A stretch of 64,000 nt of DNA from Candidozyma auris (GCF_003013715.1 NC_072812.1:372001-436000), one strand, 5' to 3'. Positions 1 through 9,851 are shown, counted from the first letter of the stretch. The notes: generated by a model not told the origin, from the letters alone. Program-made: numbers and translations.

Positions 1-2174
1 TGATCATCACTTGGAAGATCTTTTTTGGTCTCGTCAGACAAACCGATCAATCGCTCAATCACATCATCGTTCACTTTACGACAGTTTGAAAGGTCGATTT
101 CCTCAAGCTGACTTCCAACCGAAGGGGATGCTAAATCCATAATAGCCATTGCGCTAACTTCCCATGTAGACTTCATCTTGATCAGCTTGAGATTTCCTGC
201 CATCCCTATTTCATTCACCATATAGCTGAATCCCTCATCTGTTATGTGAAAGCAACAGGAGATGTCGATGTACTGTGGGCGAGATCCAACAAAGTCAGTG
301 ATGGCAACGAGAGCATCATCTGTTATAGTCGTGTTCCAAGGTGTCAAGTCAAGAGTTTGAAAGATATTAGGTGCCATGTATAACAATTGTCTCCATCGAC
401 GACTAACAATTCGTAACCTCATTAGCTGAGGTAGGTCTAGAAGTTCAAAAACCTTGAGAAGAATCTTATCGGGTATCGATCCGGGGCTGACAAGGACTGA
501 AGAACGCCGCCTTCCCGCTAAACTTGCAATTTTTAATCGCTTTGAATGAGGCATATAATGGAAAGACTGTCTCCTACTCGTGGGAAAACTGCTGACATCA
601 TAATTCCTCGAAGGTGGAATGTTGAGATCAAGCGGTCCTTCCAGAAGCTGTTGAAGTGGTGACACGCTTCGGCATTTAGCTTTTCGTTTTCTGTTGTTTT
701 CTGCAATTCCTTCGCTCAGTGGCAAGGACGACGGTTTTGCTAGCACAAACTCTGAATCAACAGAGGATGCTGGCGAGATTGACCTAGATGGCTTGGGTGA
801 TGACGATTGATTGAATGTAGAAAAACCTTCCCAGTTGGGATTGAAGAGAGAGGGCTCAGGTGAAAGCAATTGCCGATTTGATCTGCGTGAGATGTTCAAG
901 GATTCCCTCAGAGCAATTGTTTCAACTGCAATACTTCGCCTTCTCTCAGGTATTGCGATGGGTAGAGTCATTTGGGCTCCAATATTTTGATTTTCGTTCA
1001 TGACTTTCCTTTCGAGCACCGTCTTTCTTATCTCATCAACAAAAAATGAGTATTTGGAGCAGATACGTTCTAGTTGGTGCGAGCGAATGACTATTAGCTC
1101 CACTGATGTCACCGTCCTTATTGAAGCGCTTCTTTTTACGATCTTACCATTCTGAGCTAGTTCCAAAAATGACATCTCGCCAAAGTAAGCTCCTTTTTTT
1201 AGGCGGGCCAATATACGCTCTGAGCTGTCCTTTCCTTGTACATCATCAATGACTTCGATTTCGCCATCAACAACGAAGTATATGTCGGAGCCAAGATCAC
1301 CCTTTCGAAAAATATATTCGTAGGCCTTGAAATTGAGGGGATCTGCTCCAAGGGCTAAACGATGTATTAGGTCAGGCGGTAAATTGGCAAAAATCGGAAG
1401 CGTTTTGATAAAGTCCTGAATAGACAAAGTTTGGTCGACATTATCTAAAGATACCACTAACGGTGATGAAATAGACACCCGGCGTGAAGCACTGACTATT
1501 TGTGAAAGAGGCAGCGGATTTGGCCTCGACAACGTGCTGGGGGCAATAGATACCGATGTCACCTGCTGTGGCCATATATCCGTTGAAGGTGGATTACTCG
1601 GTTTCAAAATCGGTATTTCTGCCTTATTCTTTTTATCTTGCATTGAGAGACGTTCCTGAGCCTCATCACGGATTCGGCGTTCTATGAGGGGATAAAATCG
1701 AAGCACAGAGTTAAGGGCATCTGCAGTGAGGACTCCCAAGAGAACTCTTGTACGAGCTACCACGGTAGCAGTTCTGGGTCTATTGAACAAGATACCAATC
1801 TCACCAAAAAACGCACCAGGAGTCAACTCAGCATAGATCGAGTCACCATCTGGAGAAGTAACACTGACAGTTCCCTTGAGAATCCAGTACATGGACAAGG
1901 CTGGGTCACCTTCTTTCAAGACATATTCCTGTGGAGTGTATTGTACTAATTTTAGCTTTGCGGCAACCTTGTGATGGAACAGGGGAGGAGCATCTTTGAA
2001 CAACGGGAACGTCAGGAGTCTTTCAAGCAAATTGGAGGGAACACCATCTATCGTTGGACTGGATGGCAGGGAAGTAGGCAGTGGAGGTGGTTGTAAAAGG
2101 GAAGGCACTGGGCAGTCGCCAGCAGATAAGGGGGAAGGGCTCGCGGGCTGGAAGTTACGAGCAGACAGTTTCAT
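1..2174 (-). CDS. Cyclic-nucleotide-binding / F-box / leucine-rich-repeat protein (C-terminus outside window)
   Basis: About 724 codons lie in the window; the frame runs open off the left edge. From the ATG at 2174 the protein starts with a Pro/Ser-rich segment. Two cyclic-nucleotide-binding domains follow, at roughly residues 48-165 and 253-360. The first keeps the phosphate-binding-cassette pattern FGEIGILFNRPRTATV, with Glu and Arg in canonical places; the second reads YFGEMSFLELAQ, then KRSASI. After a Ser-rich linker comes an F-box (about 562-605, SIPDKILLKVFELLDLPQL) and then leucine-rich repeats (ITDEGFSYMV, SNCRKVNDDVIERL). F-box/LRR proteins usually act as substrate receptors of SCF ubiquitin ligases, so this may be a receptor regulated by a cyclic nucleotide. 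That role is inference; the domain order is read from the sequence. A short upstream ORF overlaps the start codon. Confidence 0.85.
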   Translation of the reverse strand, partial: MKLSARNFQPASPSPLSAGDCPVPSLLQPPPLPTSLPSSPTIDGVPSNLLERLLTFPLFKDAPPLFHHKVAAKLKLVQYTPQEYVLKEGDPALSMYWILKGTVSVTSPDGDSIYAELTPGAFFGEIGILFNRPRTATVVARTRVLLGVLTADALNSVLRFYPLIERRIRDEAQERLSMQDKKNKAEIPILKPSNPPSTDIWPQQVTSVSIAPSTLSRPNPLPLSQIVSASRRVSISSPLVVSLDNVDQTLSIQDFIKTLPIFANLPPDLIHRLALGADPLNFKAYEYIFRKGDLGSDIYFVVDGEIEVIDDVQGKDSSERILARLKKGAYFGEMSFLELAQNGKIVKRSASIRTVTSVELIVIRSHQLERICSKYSFFVDEIRKTVLERKVMNENQNIGAQMTLPIAIPERRRSIAVETIALRESLNISRRSNRQLLSPEPSLFNPNWEGFSTFNQSSSPKPSRSISPASSVDSEFVLAKPSSLPLSEGIAENNRKRKAKCRSVSPLQQLLEGPLDLNIPPSRNYDVSSFPTSRRQSFHYMPHSKRLKIASLAGRRRSSVLVSPGSIPDKILLKVFELLDLPQLMRLRIVSRRWRQLLYMAPNIFQTLDLTPWNTTITDDALVAITDFVGSRPQYIDISCCFHITDEGFSYMVNEIGMAGNLKLIKMKSTWEVSAMAIMDLASPSVGSQLEEIDLSNCRKVNDDVIERLIGLSDETKKDLPSDD

Positions 2175-2191
2175 AGCTGGAGCAGGCACAT
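2171..2191 (-). promoter_or_regulatory. Upstream ORF overlapping the start of the CNBD/F-box gene
   Basis: A six-codon ORF (ATG at 2191, TGA at 2173-2171) overlaps the main ATG as ATGA. If transcribed, ribosomes would terminate exactly at the main start, an arrangement that can permit reinitiation or repress translation. Transcript start is unknown. Confidence 0.45.
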
Positions 2192-2979
2192 CAGAATAGG
2201 CAGCTGAAGGACAAGGCAGGGTTATTTAGTAGGTGGCCCAAACAGTAAGATCTCCTGGTAGTTATCGACGTTGTGGATATTAGATAAATGGGGCAAACGT
2301 TTCGTAGATCGTGCCTTAGGAAAGAGGATATGAGCTATGTTTTGGAGGCAATATCTTTATTCAGCAAAAGGTGTCTTCTCGTCTAAACAGGCTCGTTTGG
2401 GGACGACTCCAGTTAAGGGGAATGACTTGAAGATGCGTTGGGAAGAGATTGTGGGCATGCCAGAACAGGTGCAGGAGGGTATGTCACAAGGATTACGTTC
2501 TATTGTTGGACCCTGGACTGGGGCTACTATACCCTTTCGCTGCTACATCGGACTTGCTACTTGGTTTAGTATCAAATTAATGGGGCAAATTCGAGAAATT
2601 TTCTAAGAATTCTTTGGAGAAGGATGAGAAAGTATTTTCTGGAGGAACTCGAGTTGGCTGGTGGGGCCGGTTACGCGACGATCGTAAAAGGTGTTGCATG
2701 CATGGAAATAGACGTTAGAAAGGCGTTATGCGCTGGCTAATGCAGCACTTAAGTGGTCTAAACCAGCAACATTTACATCAACAGAAGCAAAATATCGATA
2801 GTAGAATCGAAATCCCCACAGTATTTTGAAGAGAATAATACCTATTCTAATTTAAATTCAAAGCTTTAGCCGATACATAGTAGAGGAGAAGATTTAGTGC
2901 ACAAAGTATTGAGCAAGCAGGTTGCACAGTTTCTTCAACTTTGTTCGAGAATGCATTTTGTGGTCTATTTACATGTTCA
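2192..2979. other. Intergenic region with one unassigned 89-codon ORF
   Basis: This lies between the start of the CNBD/F-box gene and the end of MRPL1, both on the minus strand. The plus strand is G-rich and holds an ATG-initiated 89-codon ORF at 2337-2606 that I cannot match to a family. No tRNA box A/B pattern was seen. The part next to MRPL1 is AT-rich, as expected for a 3' region. Confidence 0.5.
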
Positions 2980-3801
2980 TTAACTTCTGAAGTCAATCAC
3001 AATGGAAGGCCCCAACGTCGTGCTGAGATGACATCTTCCTATTAACACAGGGTCCTTGGTTCCTGCTGGCTGGCAGCTGTAGATTGCTTCGGAGGCTGCT
3101 TTCAAGTTCTTGATGATCTCTTCATCACTGAAGTCACAGCGTCCCACAGGGAAGGCAATTGAATCTTTGTTTCCCTTGAAATAGTAAGCACCGAAGTTTT
3201 CCATCACTAACTCGCGAATATTGCTGCTGACAGTGCCCTTCTTTTCCAGCGGCATCATTTTTCTGGGTCCTAATATCCTGGCAACAGATTTGAGCTGAGA
3301 AACAATGTCTGGATGAGCGTAGCATTGGTTATACTTGGAGAAATCAAAGTCGCCCTCTTGAACTTGAGCAATGAGATCGGACCCGCCAACAGTGATGTTA
3401 CTGCTAAGACTTCTAAGTTCCTCCTGTTTCGCTGGATCATTTACAAACACTAGAGCATGAGTGTCTTTGAGTTGCTTTGGGAAAAATATCTTGCCTTGAA
3501 GAGGAGCAGATGACTTCGTGGAAACAAGCGAGATGTGGGCAGAGACTGTGGTTTTCTCGGGAGCCTTCCCGACTTCAGCTGCACGCAAGTATCTCATGGC
3601 GGTTGGCACATCCATGTAAAGCGGATGCTTGTTTGGAGGAGCTTTGTTCTCAATACGTCTCTTCATGAGCCTCCTGGAAGACTCTCTGGCCTCTTCTCTC
3701 TTATCTTTCTTTGCAGGAGCAGCGAAACATCGTAAGCCTATTGAGAACAGTCTATTGATGGCAAGCTCCGTGCGAGCTATAGCAAAGTGTCTAGCCAACA
3801 T
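2980..3801 (-). CDS. MRPL1: Mitochondrial large-subunit ribosomal protein uL1m
   Basis: The 273-residue protein belongs to the uL1 family and should sit in the mitochondrial large ribosomal subunit, at the L1 stalk near the E site. The N-terminus is basic with few acidic residues (MLARHFAIARTEL, then RLFSIGLRCFA), as in a mitochondrial targeting peptide. The L1 core follows, with the characteristic LGPRKMMPLEKKGTV segment near residues 185-199 and the family's C-terminal strand ending TLGPSIVIDF. The start is the first ATG of the ORF and keeps the presequence. The upstream region carries an AAAATTTT element and a Cbf1-type site, which fits co-regulation with ribosomal genes as described for Candida albicans. 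Identification is firm. Confidence 0.92.
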   Translation of the reverse strand: MLARHFAIARTELAINRLFSIGLRCFAAPAKKDKREEARESSRRLMKRRIENKAPPNKHPLYMDVPTAMRYLRAAEVGKAPEKTTVSAHISLVSTKSSAPLQGKIFFPKQLKDTHALVFVNDPAKQEELRSLSSNITVGGSDLIAQVQEGDFDFSKYNQCYAHPDIVSQLKSVARILGPRKMMPLEKKGTVSSNIRELVMENFGAYYFKGNKDSIAFPVGRCDFSDEEIIKNLKAASEAIYSCQPAGTKDPVLIGRCHLSTTLGPSIVIDFRS

Positions 3802-3841
3802 GGAATCTTGACTCTTCAGGTGAAGGCCTTTGAAAGCATTG

Positions 3842-3849
3842 AAAATTTT
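3842..3849 (-). promoter_or_regulatory. AAAATTTT (RRPE-like AATTTT) element upstream of MRPL1
   Basis: The palindrome AAAATTTT lies 41 bp upstream of the MRPL1 ATG. An AATTTT-type element is known to mark mitochondrial ribosomal protein promoters in Candida albicans but not in S. cerevisiae. Its use here is inferred from motif and position. Confidence 0.5.
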
Positions 3850-3874
3850 AGTGTGTGGATCATGTGCAAACGTG

Positions 3875-3882
3875 CACGTGAT
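3875..3882 (-). promoter_or_regulatory. Cbf1-type E-box ATCACGTG upstream of MRPL1
   Basis: Read on the minus strand this is ATCACGTG, an exact match to the RTCACGTG consensus of the bHLH factor Cbf1, about 74 bp before MRPL1. Cbf1 is implicated in ribosomal gene control in C. albicans. Binding is not shown. Confidence 0.5.
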
Positions 3883-6036
3883 CTTGAAGGTGTAGTGTTA
3901 TCTGGGCTTGTTTAATGAGAGCCTCAAGCAGATGCCATCATATACAAGATTGTGATAAGACTAAATCTGTTACGGTAATGTTAGCCAACGCAAATCGTCA
4001 AAGAAAGGTAGCTCTCCCGACAGACGAAAGAATGTCAACCCCTGGGACATAAGGGGCTGAAACGAACACGATTTGCTAAGCATCAGAAGATGAAAAAGCC
4101 ACCTGATACAGATGACACCCGAAGTAAGTAACTTATCCAGACAAAGGGCCTCGCAATGCATTATAGGCAATAATGGCGATGTCGATCAAGAGTGCATTTT
4201 TTTTTCACAATAAGCACGGGGGCGCCCATCACTTAGGATTTGCGCAAGGGCTACTGTGTGGGAGGAATGGAAGGAACAAAGTCGCAAAAGGTGTAAGACA
4301 ATAACTTGATCCTTGAGGTACGGAGAGGTAAAGAGAATCAAGGTAGGGAGGGTTATTGTCAGAGAGCGCAAGAGATAAGTGAAAGGAGCGTGGCGGAGTG
4401 TGGCGAGGTCTGTATCCAGGGCCTCAGGAAAGAAATAGCATACCCTAAAACCAAAGGCACAGCATTTGTGAAAAAACAACTGGCCCCAAAATTACAGCGA
4501 GACCGAAACCCTCCACCATCAATTGACCGCACCGACAGATTCGACGCACCAGGGGCGAAGATCTCGTGCCTATCTTAGCGAGGTATGTGGGGCTCCCTAC
4601 ACCGGAGGCATGCTCTGTGCTATCCGGCGTGGCAGTGGCGCACCGCGAAGTATGGTCCAGGGCGAAGGCCAGCCGCTGTCCAAATGAGCGCGCCTATAGC
4701 GTCAGCAAGCTCACAATTGGCCCTGGAACGAGAGCATGTCCGCGAGCTACTGTGCCAGGCCGGCCTTGAAAACCTCTGTTGTGCTAACCCACCACGTTGG
4801 CGATGTCTGACAGGAAATGCCTGGCGACGCCGGGTGGCGAACACTGCCTGGAAAAGCCACTGATATTGAGCGATGACATCACACAACAAAAAAAAAGAAA
4901 AAGAATTAGAAAAAACGGCCACTGATTTCGATGGGTTGCTCCTCACTGGCACTTGTTGAAGCTGTAGCGCTTTTTGGGCCCTGGCCTGGACCTTGCACAA
5001 GAAGATACCCGCGGAGGCAGCGCGTTGAAGCTACTGCGCCGGCGTCCAATTAGTGTCATTTCAAGGAGAACCAAAACGCGAAAATGCTTGAGCCTCGTCA
5101 ACCGTCGCAGCCTTCGCAGCTTTTGCATTATTGTGTGCAAAGTAGCGAAGGAAGAAGCCGATATCAGTTACCTTTAACTGTGTCGTCTGTTTCATGGAAG
5201 CCGAAGCCCAAAATCACGTACTTTCTTCTTTTCTTCCCTTCGATACAATCTGCACGTCGCCGCCACTAAGGTTGTAAATTAGCGTTTTGTGGCGGGTGGC
5301 TCCAGCACATTTTCTTACTGGCTGTGGGTTTGTCGCGGCTTGGGCCAGCCTTGGCCAGACGAGAACTCTAGTTCGTCACAATAGAATTGTCGTGTGAAGG
5401 AAACACTGCGCATTATTCTTCTTTGACACGAGTTTTTCGCCCTGTTCCCAGAGCCTTGCACCTCTACAGCTCGCCAAAAAGCGATTTTTTCCAAAAGGGT
5501 ACATTAATTCTGCTTCAACAATCTCTTTGAGGGCGCCCTGTGTGCTGCTCGGGGGAGGCGTTTTAAAAACCCAGAACTGGTCCCTGTTTAAATTTTCTCC
5601 TGCTACTTATTCTGGTTTATCTTTTATTATATACTTGCTTTTGTGCTTCTGAGTTGCTCCTTTGGTCATTGCATCTCTCGCCAAAAAGTTCACTCACTTA
5701 CCGCTAGGCTCGCTCGCTCGCTCTGGACCGGTACTGCGTCGCCATCTGTTCCAATTTTAGCGAACCTAGATTTTCGGCCTCTCCGCAATTTGCGCACCCA
5801 CGCTACCTGAGGAACGCTCGCATTCTGGATCCCACAAAACTGCTTTGGCTGCACTTCAGGGAGAAAATAAAAGGTTTATCGCTTTTCTTGAACTTTTAAG
5901 AAAACTACAACTTTTAACACTTCGTCAACTCATTTCCTCACTAAGACACCTGAAGGCTGGTTTGGAATAACCGTTACTACTCATTGAAGCTCCCCTCCTC
6001 TTCACTAATCGCTAAAGTCATCCACCGCTCACAGCC

Positions 6037-7539
6037 ATGTCGCCGCCCCCATCAATGCCCTATACTGTGGTGGAGGTCGACAGACTTCAAGTGAGCGTTC
6101 CTTCGATTCTTGATGACTGCTTCGAATTTATCCTTGATCAGGGCTTGACAAAAGGTATTTTCAGGGTCAGCGGGTCTGTTCGCAGAATGAAGATCATCTC
6201 CAGCGACTACTCTCAGTACAAAACATGGCTCTATGACGAGAAAAAGCCAGCTGTTCATGATGTGTGTGGCATCATCAAAAAATATCTCGGTGAATACCTA
6301 GACACCATGCACGGACTTTTCAATCCGCAGCTGCTCACACTTCTTCGTCGTCAGTTTAACGCTCATCGCAGAACCGGCTCCGATTGCAGCATCGATTCTT
6401 ACAAAAGTGCAAATACCTCGTTTGGTTCTCTGCTGTTATCTTCTGTACCCGAGAGCGATGAAGAAGAGAGCTCTTCCAAATCTGTGCGTGATCCAAACGT
6501 TCTCCTAGACTCCATCGCTCACACATTGGTCACCAAAAACATCACCTCTAAGAACAACTTCTTCATCTACTTGCTATACAAGCTCAAGCAGTTATCGCAA
6601 CACAAAGAGGCCACAAGTATGACCATTGACAATTCTTCCATCATTTTTCAACCTTATATTTTCAATACTGCCAATGTCTCTGACTTGCGTCCCCTTCAGG
6701 ATCTCCTCACGTTTTTGGTAGTACACTTCGATCAGCTTCTTCAAAAATACCAATGCTATATCTCGATCTTGGGCGGTCTCGAGGAGTTGGATCTTGACAA
6801 CATCTCGGTGTCGTCATCTGAGGGCCACGCGGTGTCCCCAGCTACCGTTTACTCCGATAACAGTTATACCCCACGTCACAACCAAAACTTCTCCGAGGGA
6901 AACCCAAAGAGGAAGTCTTCATTATCCCAACGATTTAGCGTCTTTCTCGACAGCTATCACCTACCAGCTAATCGTTCCAAAAGACTATCATTCAACTTCA
7001 GCTCAAAACAGAACTTGGAAGATAAGGCTGGATCTTCTGACAACCTTCGTAATTCTTCCCACCAAGCCCTGTCCATGGACACTGATTTTGCGTCTTCGAA
7101 TGAAGCCGAGAATTTTGCTGTTAAAAGCTATAGTCGCACGAGTGGTGACATTCTCACACCTCCGGCTGATGACAGTCTCGGTTTCAATACCAACCAACAA
7201 ACCACAAAATACCTTCAACCCAATGTACAATCGCAGGTGTCTAAGAGGCCGCCATCAGCACAGAAGAAGTCAAACAACAGCAAAAGGAGGAGTTTGATCA
7301 CCTTATTCAAGTCGTCATCTTCTGTTTACGACAATGAACAATTTTCAAAAGAGGAGCTTAGTGTGCCATCTCCAGCACCCTCCCCAAGAACACCCGTAGA
7401 GGGAGAGTTTTCGTTTCTTAAATCGAAACATGCTGCCTCACTAGACAATCTAATACCGGATAGCAACGTCAAAATGGCAGATGACTGGAAACCGGTTGGG
7501 AGAAATTTGTCTTTGCGTCTTTGTGGCCGCAAGTGTTGA
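6037..7539 (+). CDS. Rho GTPase-activating protein (RhoGAP domain)
   Basis: This 500-residue protein opens almost directly with a RhoGAP domain (about residues 15-240). The arginine-finger motif KGIFRVSGSVRR (Arg43) and the downstream helices (NNFFIYLLYKLKQLSQH, TIDNSSIIFQPYIF) are present. It should stimulate GTP hydrolysis by a Rho-type GTPase controlling the actin cytoskeleton or cell wall. A large acidic insertion (ESDEEESSS) lies inside the domain. The second half is Ser-rich and disordered, with basic-serine sites such as KRRSL and RKSSL that kinases could modify. Among yeast GAPs it looks closest to the small Sac7/Bag7 type or to Ecm25, but I cannot decide between them. The ATG at 6037 is preceded by a pyrimidine-rich leader. 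Confidence 0.8.
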   Translation: MSPPPSMPYTVVEVDRLQVSVPSILDDCFEFILDQGLTKGIFRVSGSVRRMKIISSDYSQYKTWLYDEKKPAVHDVCGIIKKYLGEYLDTMHGLFNPQLLTLLRRQFNAHRRTGSDCSIDSYKSANTSFGSLLLSSVPESDEEESSSKSVRDPNVLLDSIAHTLVTKNITSKNNFFIYLLYKLKQLSQHKEATSMTIDNSSIIFQPYIFNTANVSDLRPLQDLLTFLVVHFDQLLQKYQCYISILGGLEELDLDNISVSSSEGHAVSPATVYSDNSYTPRHNQNFSEGNPKRKSSLSQRFSVFLDSYHLPANRSKRLSFNFSSKQNLEDKAGSSDNLRNSSHQALSMDTDFASSNEAENFAVKSYSRTSGDILTPPADDSLGFNTNQQTTKYLQPNVQSQVSKRPPSAQKKSNNSKRRSLITLFKSSSSVYDNEQFSKEELSVPSPAPSPRTPVEGEFSFLKSKHAASLDNLIPDSNVKMADDWKPVGRNLSLRLCGRKC

Positions 7540-7790
7540 TACCGTGGGTGAATGTTTACTTTCTTTTTTTCGTTTCATGGGTCTTGTCAATATTTCGGGG
7601 GAAATTTTATCAAATTCTATTTCATTCTACAGCTAGTCACTTTCATTGGGAATGAATTTCTGGATGCAATAGGTGTATATGTATTTATATTTAAAGTGTA
7701 TTATCGAGCTTCGCGCGTGTGTTCTATGTAGTAAGTACAACCACTACGCGCCCAGATACTGTAACACCTAGTATTGCACCCACATGATCC

Positions 7791-9848
7791 ATGGATAATA
7801 AAAACACACCGCAAATCCTCCAAGTGGGCAAACTTATCGGTATTCCCGATGGCAGTGTACTCAGTTGCTGTCCAAGGATGGATCTCATGGCTATTTCCAT
7901 GAACAAGACGTCGGTGTGGATGTTCCGATTCAACGGTGAGAGAGTGTACTCAATCAACAACAAGGCTAGGATTCTCGAACTTCAATGGAACTCTAGTGGA
8001 AAGTTCTTTGCTGTCTCTGGAACTGACAACCTTATCAAAATCTATGAGACGAACACAGGTGCATTAGTTAATAAGTTTGCCACGAATACCTCACTTCCAA
8101 TTACTCTCATGAACTGGGTATCTGTTGAATTGGATGCGTCAATTGGATCTGACAAGGCTGCGCCCTTTTTAAAAATGTTCAAACAGGATATACTAAAGCA
8201 GCTTCCGAAGCTAAGTCATGAAGTCAACTTCTACGATTCAGAGAGGGCTGGAGGTGTTATCTCAATGCAAAGTGGCTCATCGAAGGCCCAGTCAGTGTCT
8301 ATTTCTGCCACAAACACAAACGAGGATGACTCTTTACTCGACTTCCTTCTTGTCATCAACGCATACTCCCTTCTTACGGCGACATTCAATAATTTGTTTG
8401 TGGTACCAGACATTGAACTACCTGAGGGATCTAAATTTTTCAAGCATGTTATGAGGAAGAATTTCTTCGAGCAGTACCTTCTAGCGGAGCAATCGCAGAA
8501 ATTTCTCCTTTACAAGATGGAATTCGAAATGTCAGAGGCTCATGAACGTGCTTACATTCTTGACATTTTGAAATGGTCTTCATTGTTGGTATCAATGCTC
8601 AATCACATAACTGACCAGGTGAGTGTTATGCAACAGGAGGCTTCCGCTTTTTACTCACTTCAAGACAGATATTTGAGCAATTTGAAGGAGGCTTTTGTAC
8701 AAGGTGAAGACAACTTAGAGGGCTCGGAGATTTCTCTTAACACGCTTGTGACCTTTTTGATCGACATGGTTCTATTTGGCACTATCCCATCATATCTTGA
8801 GGATTACTGGCTCAATCAATTTGGGGAAAGAGGTCTTCAACGACTATCAAAAGGGGGAAACGAGCTTTACGATGCAACCAGAAAGACAACTTTTGCTCAG
8901 GTGATCTTGGCTGTTGAGAAAATTCTCGTTCTTTTGAGTGATCTACGAGGCGTTTGCATTACTGGGAAGAACATTTACCAGAACACCTATGGCATGGCTG
9001 TCGATACACTAGAATTGGCGGTTGAATCGAGTAAATCTTTGCTAAAGGGCTTTTACGAGTTGATCTGGAAATTCAACGACGAGCAAGAGCTTTTCAACGT
9101 ATTCTGTAATTATGTCAAAGTAGAAGTTTTAGAACTTCTCTCAAAGAAAGATGGCGAAATGGAACTGTTTTTAAAAGCACATCCAGAAGTTGAGGTCAGC
9201 TCCAGCAAAACAATCAGTTTCATAGATAAACATTTAACACTGCCGATACTTGTGTCTTATCTTGATCTTGATGTGTCTGGTTTTGATGTGATTACCAAAC
9301 AGGGTTCAGAGCAAGTGTCTCTCATCGCGAAGCTTACAGCTTTAAAGACTGTCATCAATCAGACTCTTCTTCCTGGCATCCAAAACTTTGTCGCTGACAG
9401 AGCCAAATTCGACATTACTGGTTCGATTGATGGACTGGGCTCGGCAAATGATTCCGAGATGATTTTTAATGATGACGGCATTCTTGTTTCCAGCAAAACG
9501 GACTCAATTTTATCGCTCACCAAATTTTATGAAAATGGAAAGCAAGCCACAACAGAGATCAAATTCCCCAATACAATCATGTCATATAAGATTACTCAAA
9601 ATATGCAAATTGTTGTTCTACTCAAGATTCCTGAAAAGCATTCAGAGCTCGTCACGTTCAAAGTTCCACAAAGAAAAAGTCGTATAAATTATCAAGATTT
9701 AGAGAAGGAAAGAGTCATGTTCTTCGACAACACCAGCACCATGAAGAATCCCACGGTGATGACACTCACGCAAGACCCGTTCTCTTCAAGGAGCACGGGA
9801 TGTATATTTGACATGATTGAGAGGCGATATGTGATATTTAGATGCTAA
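7791..9848 (+). CDS. APC4: Anaphase-promoting complex subunit 4
   Basis: The 685-residue protein has the layout of Apc4, a scaffold subunit of the anaphase-promoting complex/cyclosome, the ubiquitin ligase that drives the metaphase-anaphase transition and mitotic exit. The N-terminal part (residues about 15-110) is WD40-like: blades such as ILELQWNSSGKFFAVSG and NLIKIYETNTGALV show the GK-FFAVS and IKIYE signatures. A long helical middle region follows (about 190-480), then a further beta-rich C-terminal portion. The ATG at 7791 is the first in frame and starts just before the first blade. The gene converges on the LYR-type gene with only three bases between the two stop codons. Confidence 0.85.
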   Translation: MDNKNTPQILQVGKLIGIPDGSVLSCCPRMDLMAISMNKTSVWMFRFNGERVYSINNKARILELQWNSSGKFFAVSGTDNLIKIYETNTGALVNKFATNTSLPITLMNWVSVELDASIGSDKAAPFLKMFKQDILKQLPKLSHEVNFYDSERAGGVISMQSGSSKAQSVSISATNTNEDDSLLDFLLVINAYSLLTATFNNLFVVPDIELPEGSKFFKHVMRKNFFEQYLLAEQSQKFLLYKMEFEMSEAHERAYILDILKWSSLLVSMLNHITDQVSVMQQEASAFYSLQDRYLSNLKEAFVQGEDNLEGSEISLNTLVTFLIDMVLFGTIPSYLEDYWLNQFGERGLQRLSKGGNELYDATRKTTFAQVILAVEKILVLLSDLRGVCITGKNIYQNTYGMAVDTLELAVESSKSLLKGFYELIWKFNDEQELFNVFCNYVKVEVLELLSKKDGEMELFLKAHPEVEVSSSKTISFIDKHLTLPILVSYLDLDVSGFDVITKQGSEQVSLIAKLTALKTVINQTLLPGIQNFVADRAKFDITGSIDGLGSANDSEMIFNDDGILVSSKTDSILSLTKFYENGKQATTEIKFPNTIMSYKITQNMQIVVLLKIPEKHSELVTFKVPQRKSRINYQDLEKERVMFFDNTSTMKNPTVMTLTQDPFSSRSTGCIFDMIERRYVIFRC

Positions 9849-9851
9849 GAG

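Larger units (their letters stand above)
3802..6036. other. Long (2.2 kb) intergenic region between divergent MRPL1 and RhoGAP genes
   Basis: No ORF here looks coding: the longest are short, start at non-ATG codons or lack any recognisable family. The segment at about 4560-4860 is visibly GC-rich, unlike neighbouring AT-rich spacers. Two imperfect copies of a 16-base word (GTTGAAGCTGTAGCGC at 4955, GTTGAAGCTACTGCGC at 5024) lie 69 bp apart. A GCTC repeat occurs near 5710, and the last 300 bp are pyrimidine-rich, as in a long 5' leader. No tRNA promoter boxes were seen. Confidence 0.55.

Noticed and set aside
4306..4578. Overlapping short ORFs on both strands in the 3.8-6 kb gap
   Set aside because: Composition is unlike the genes here, several begin at non-ATG codons, and no family is recognised; treated as chance.
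4560..4860. Gene-poor region as a centromere
   Set aside because: Regional centromeres of related yeasts usually show low GC and longer gaps; this segment is GC-rich and short.
5700..5720. GCTC tandem repeat as a possible satellite or element
   Set aside because: Only about four copies; a minor simple repeat in a promoter.
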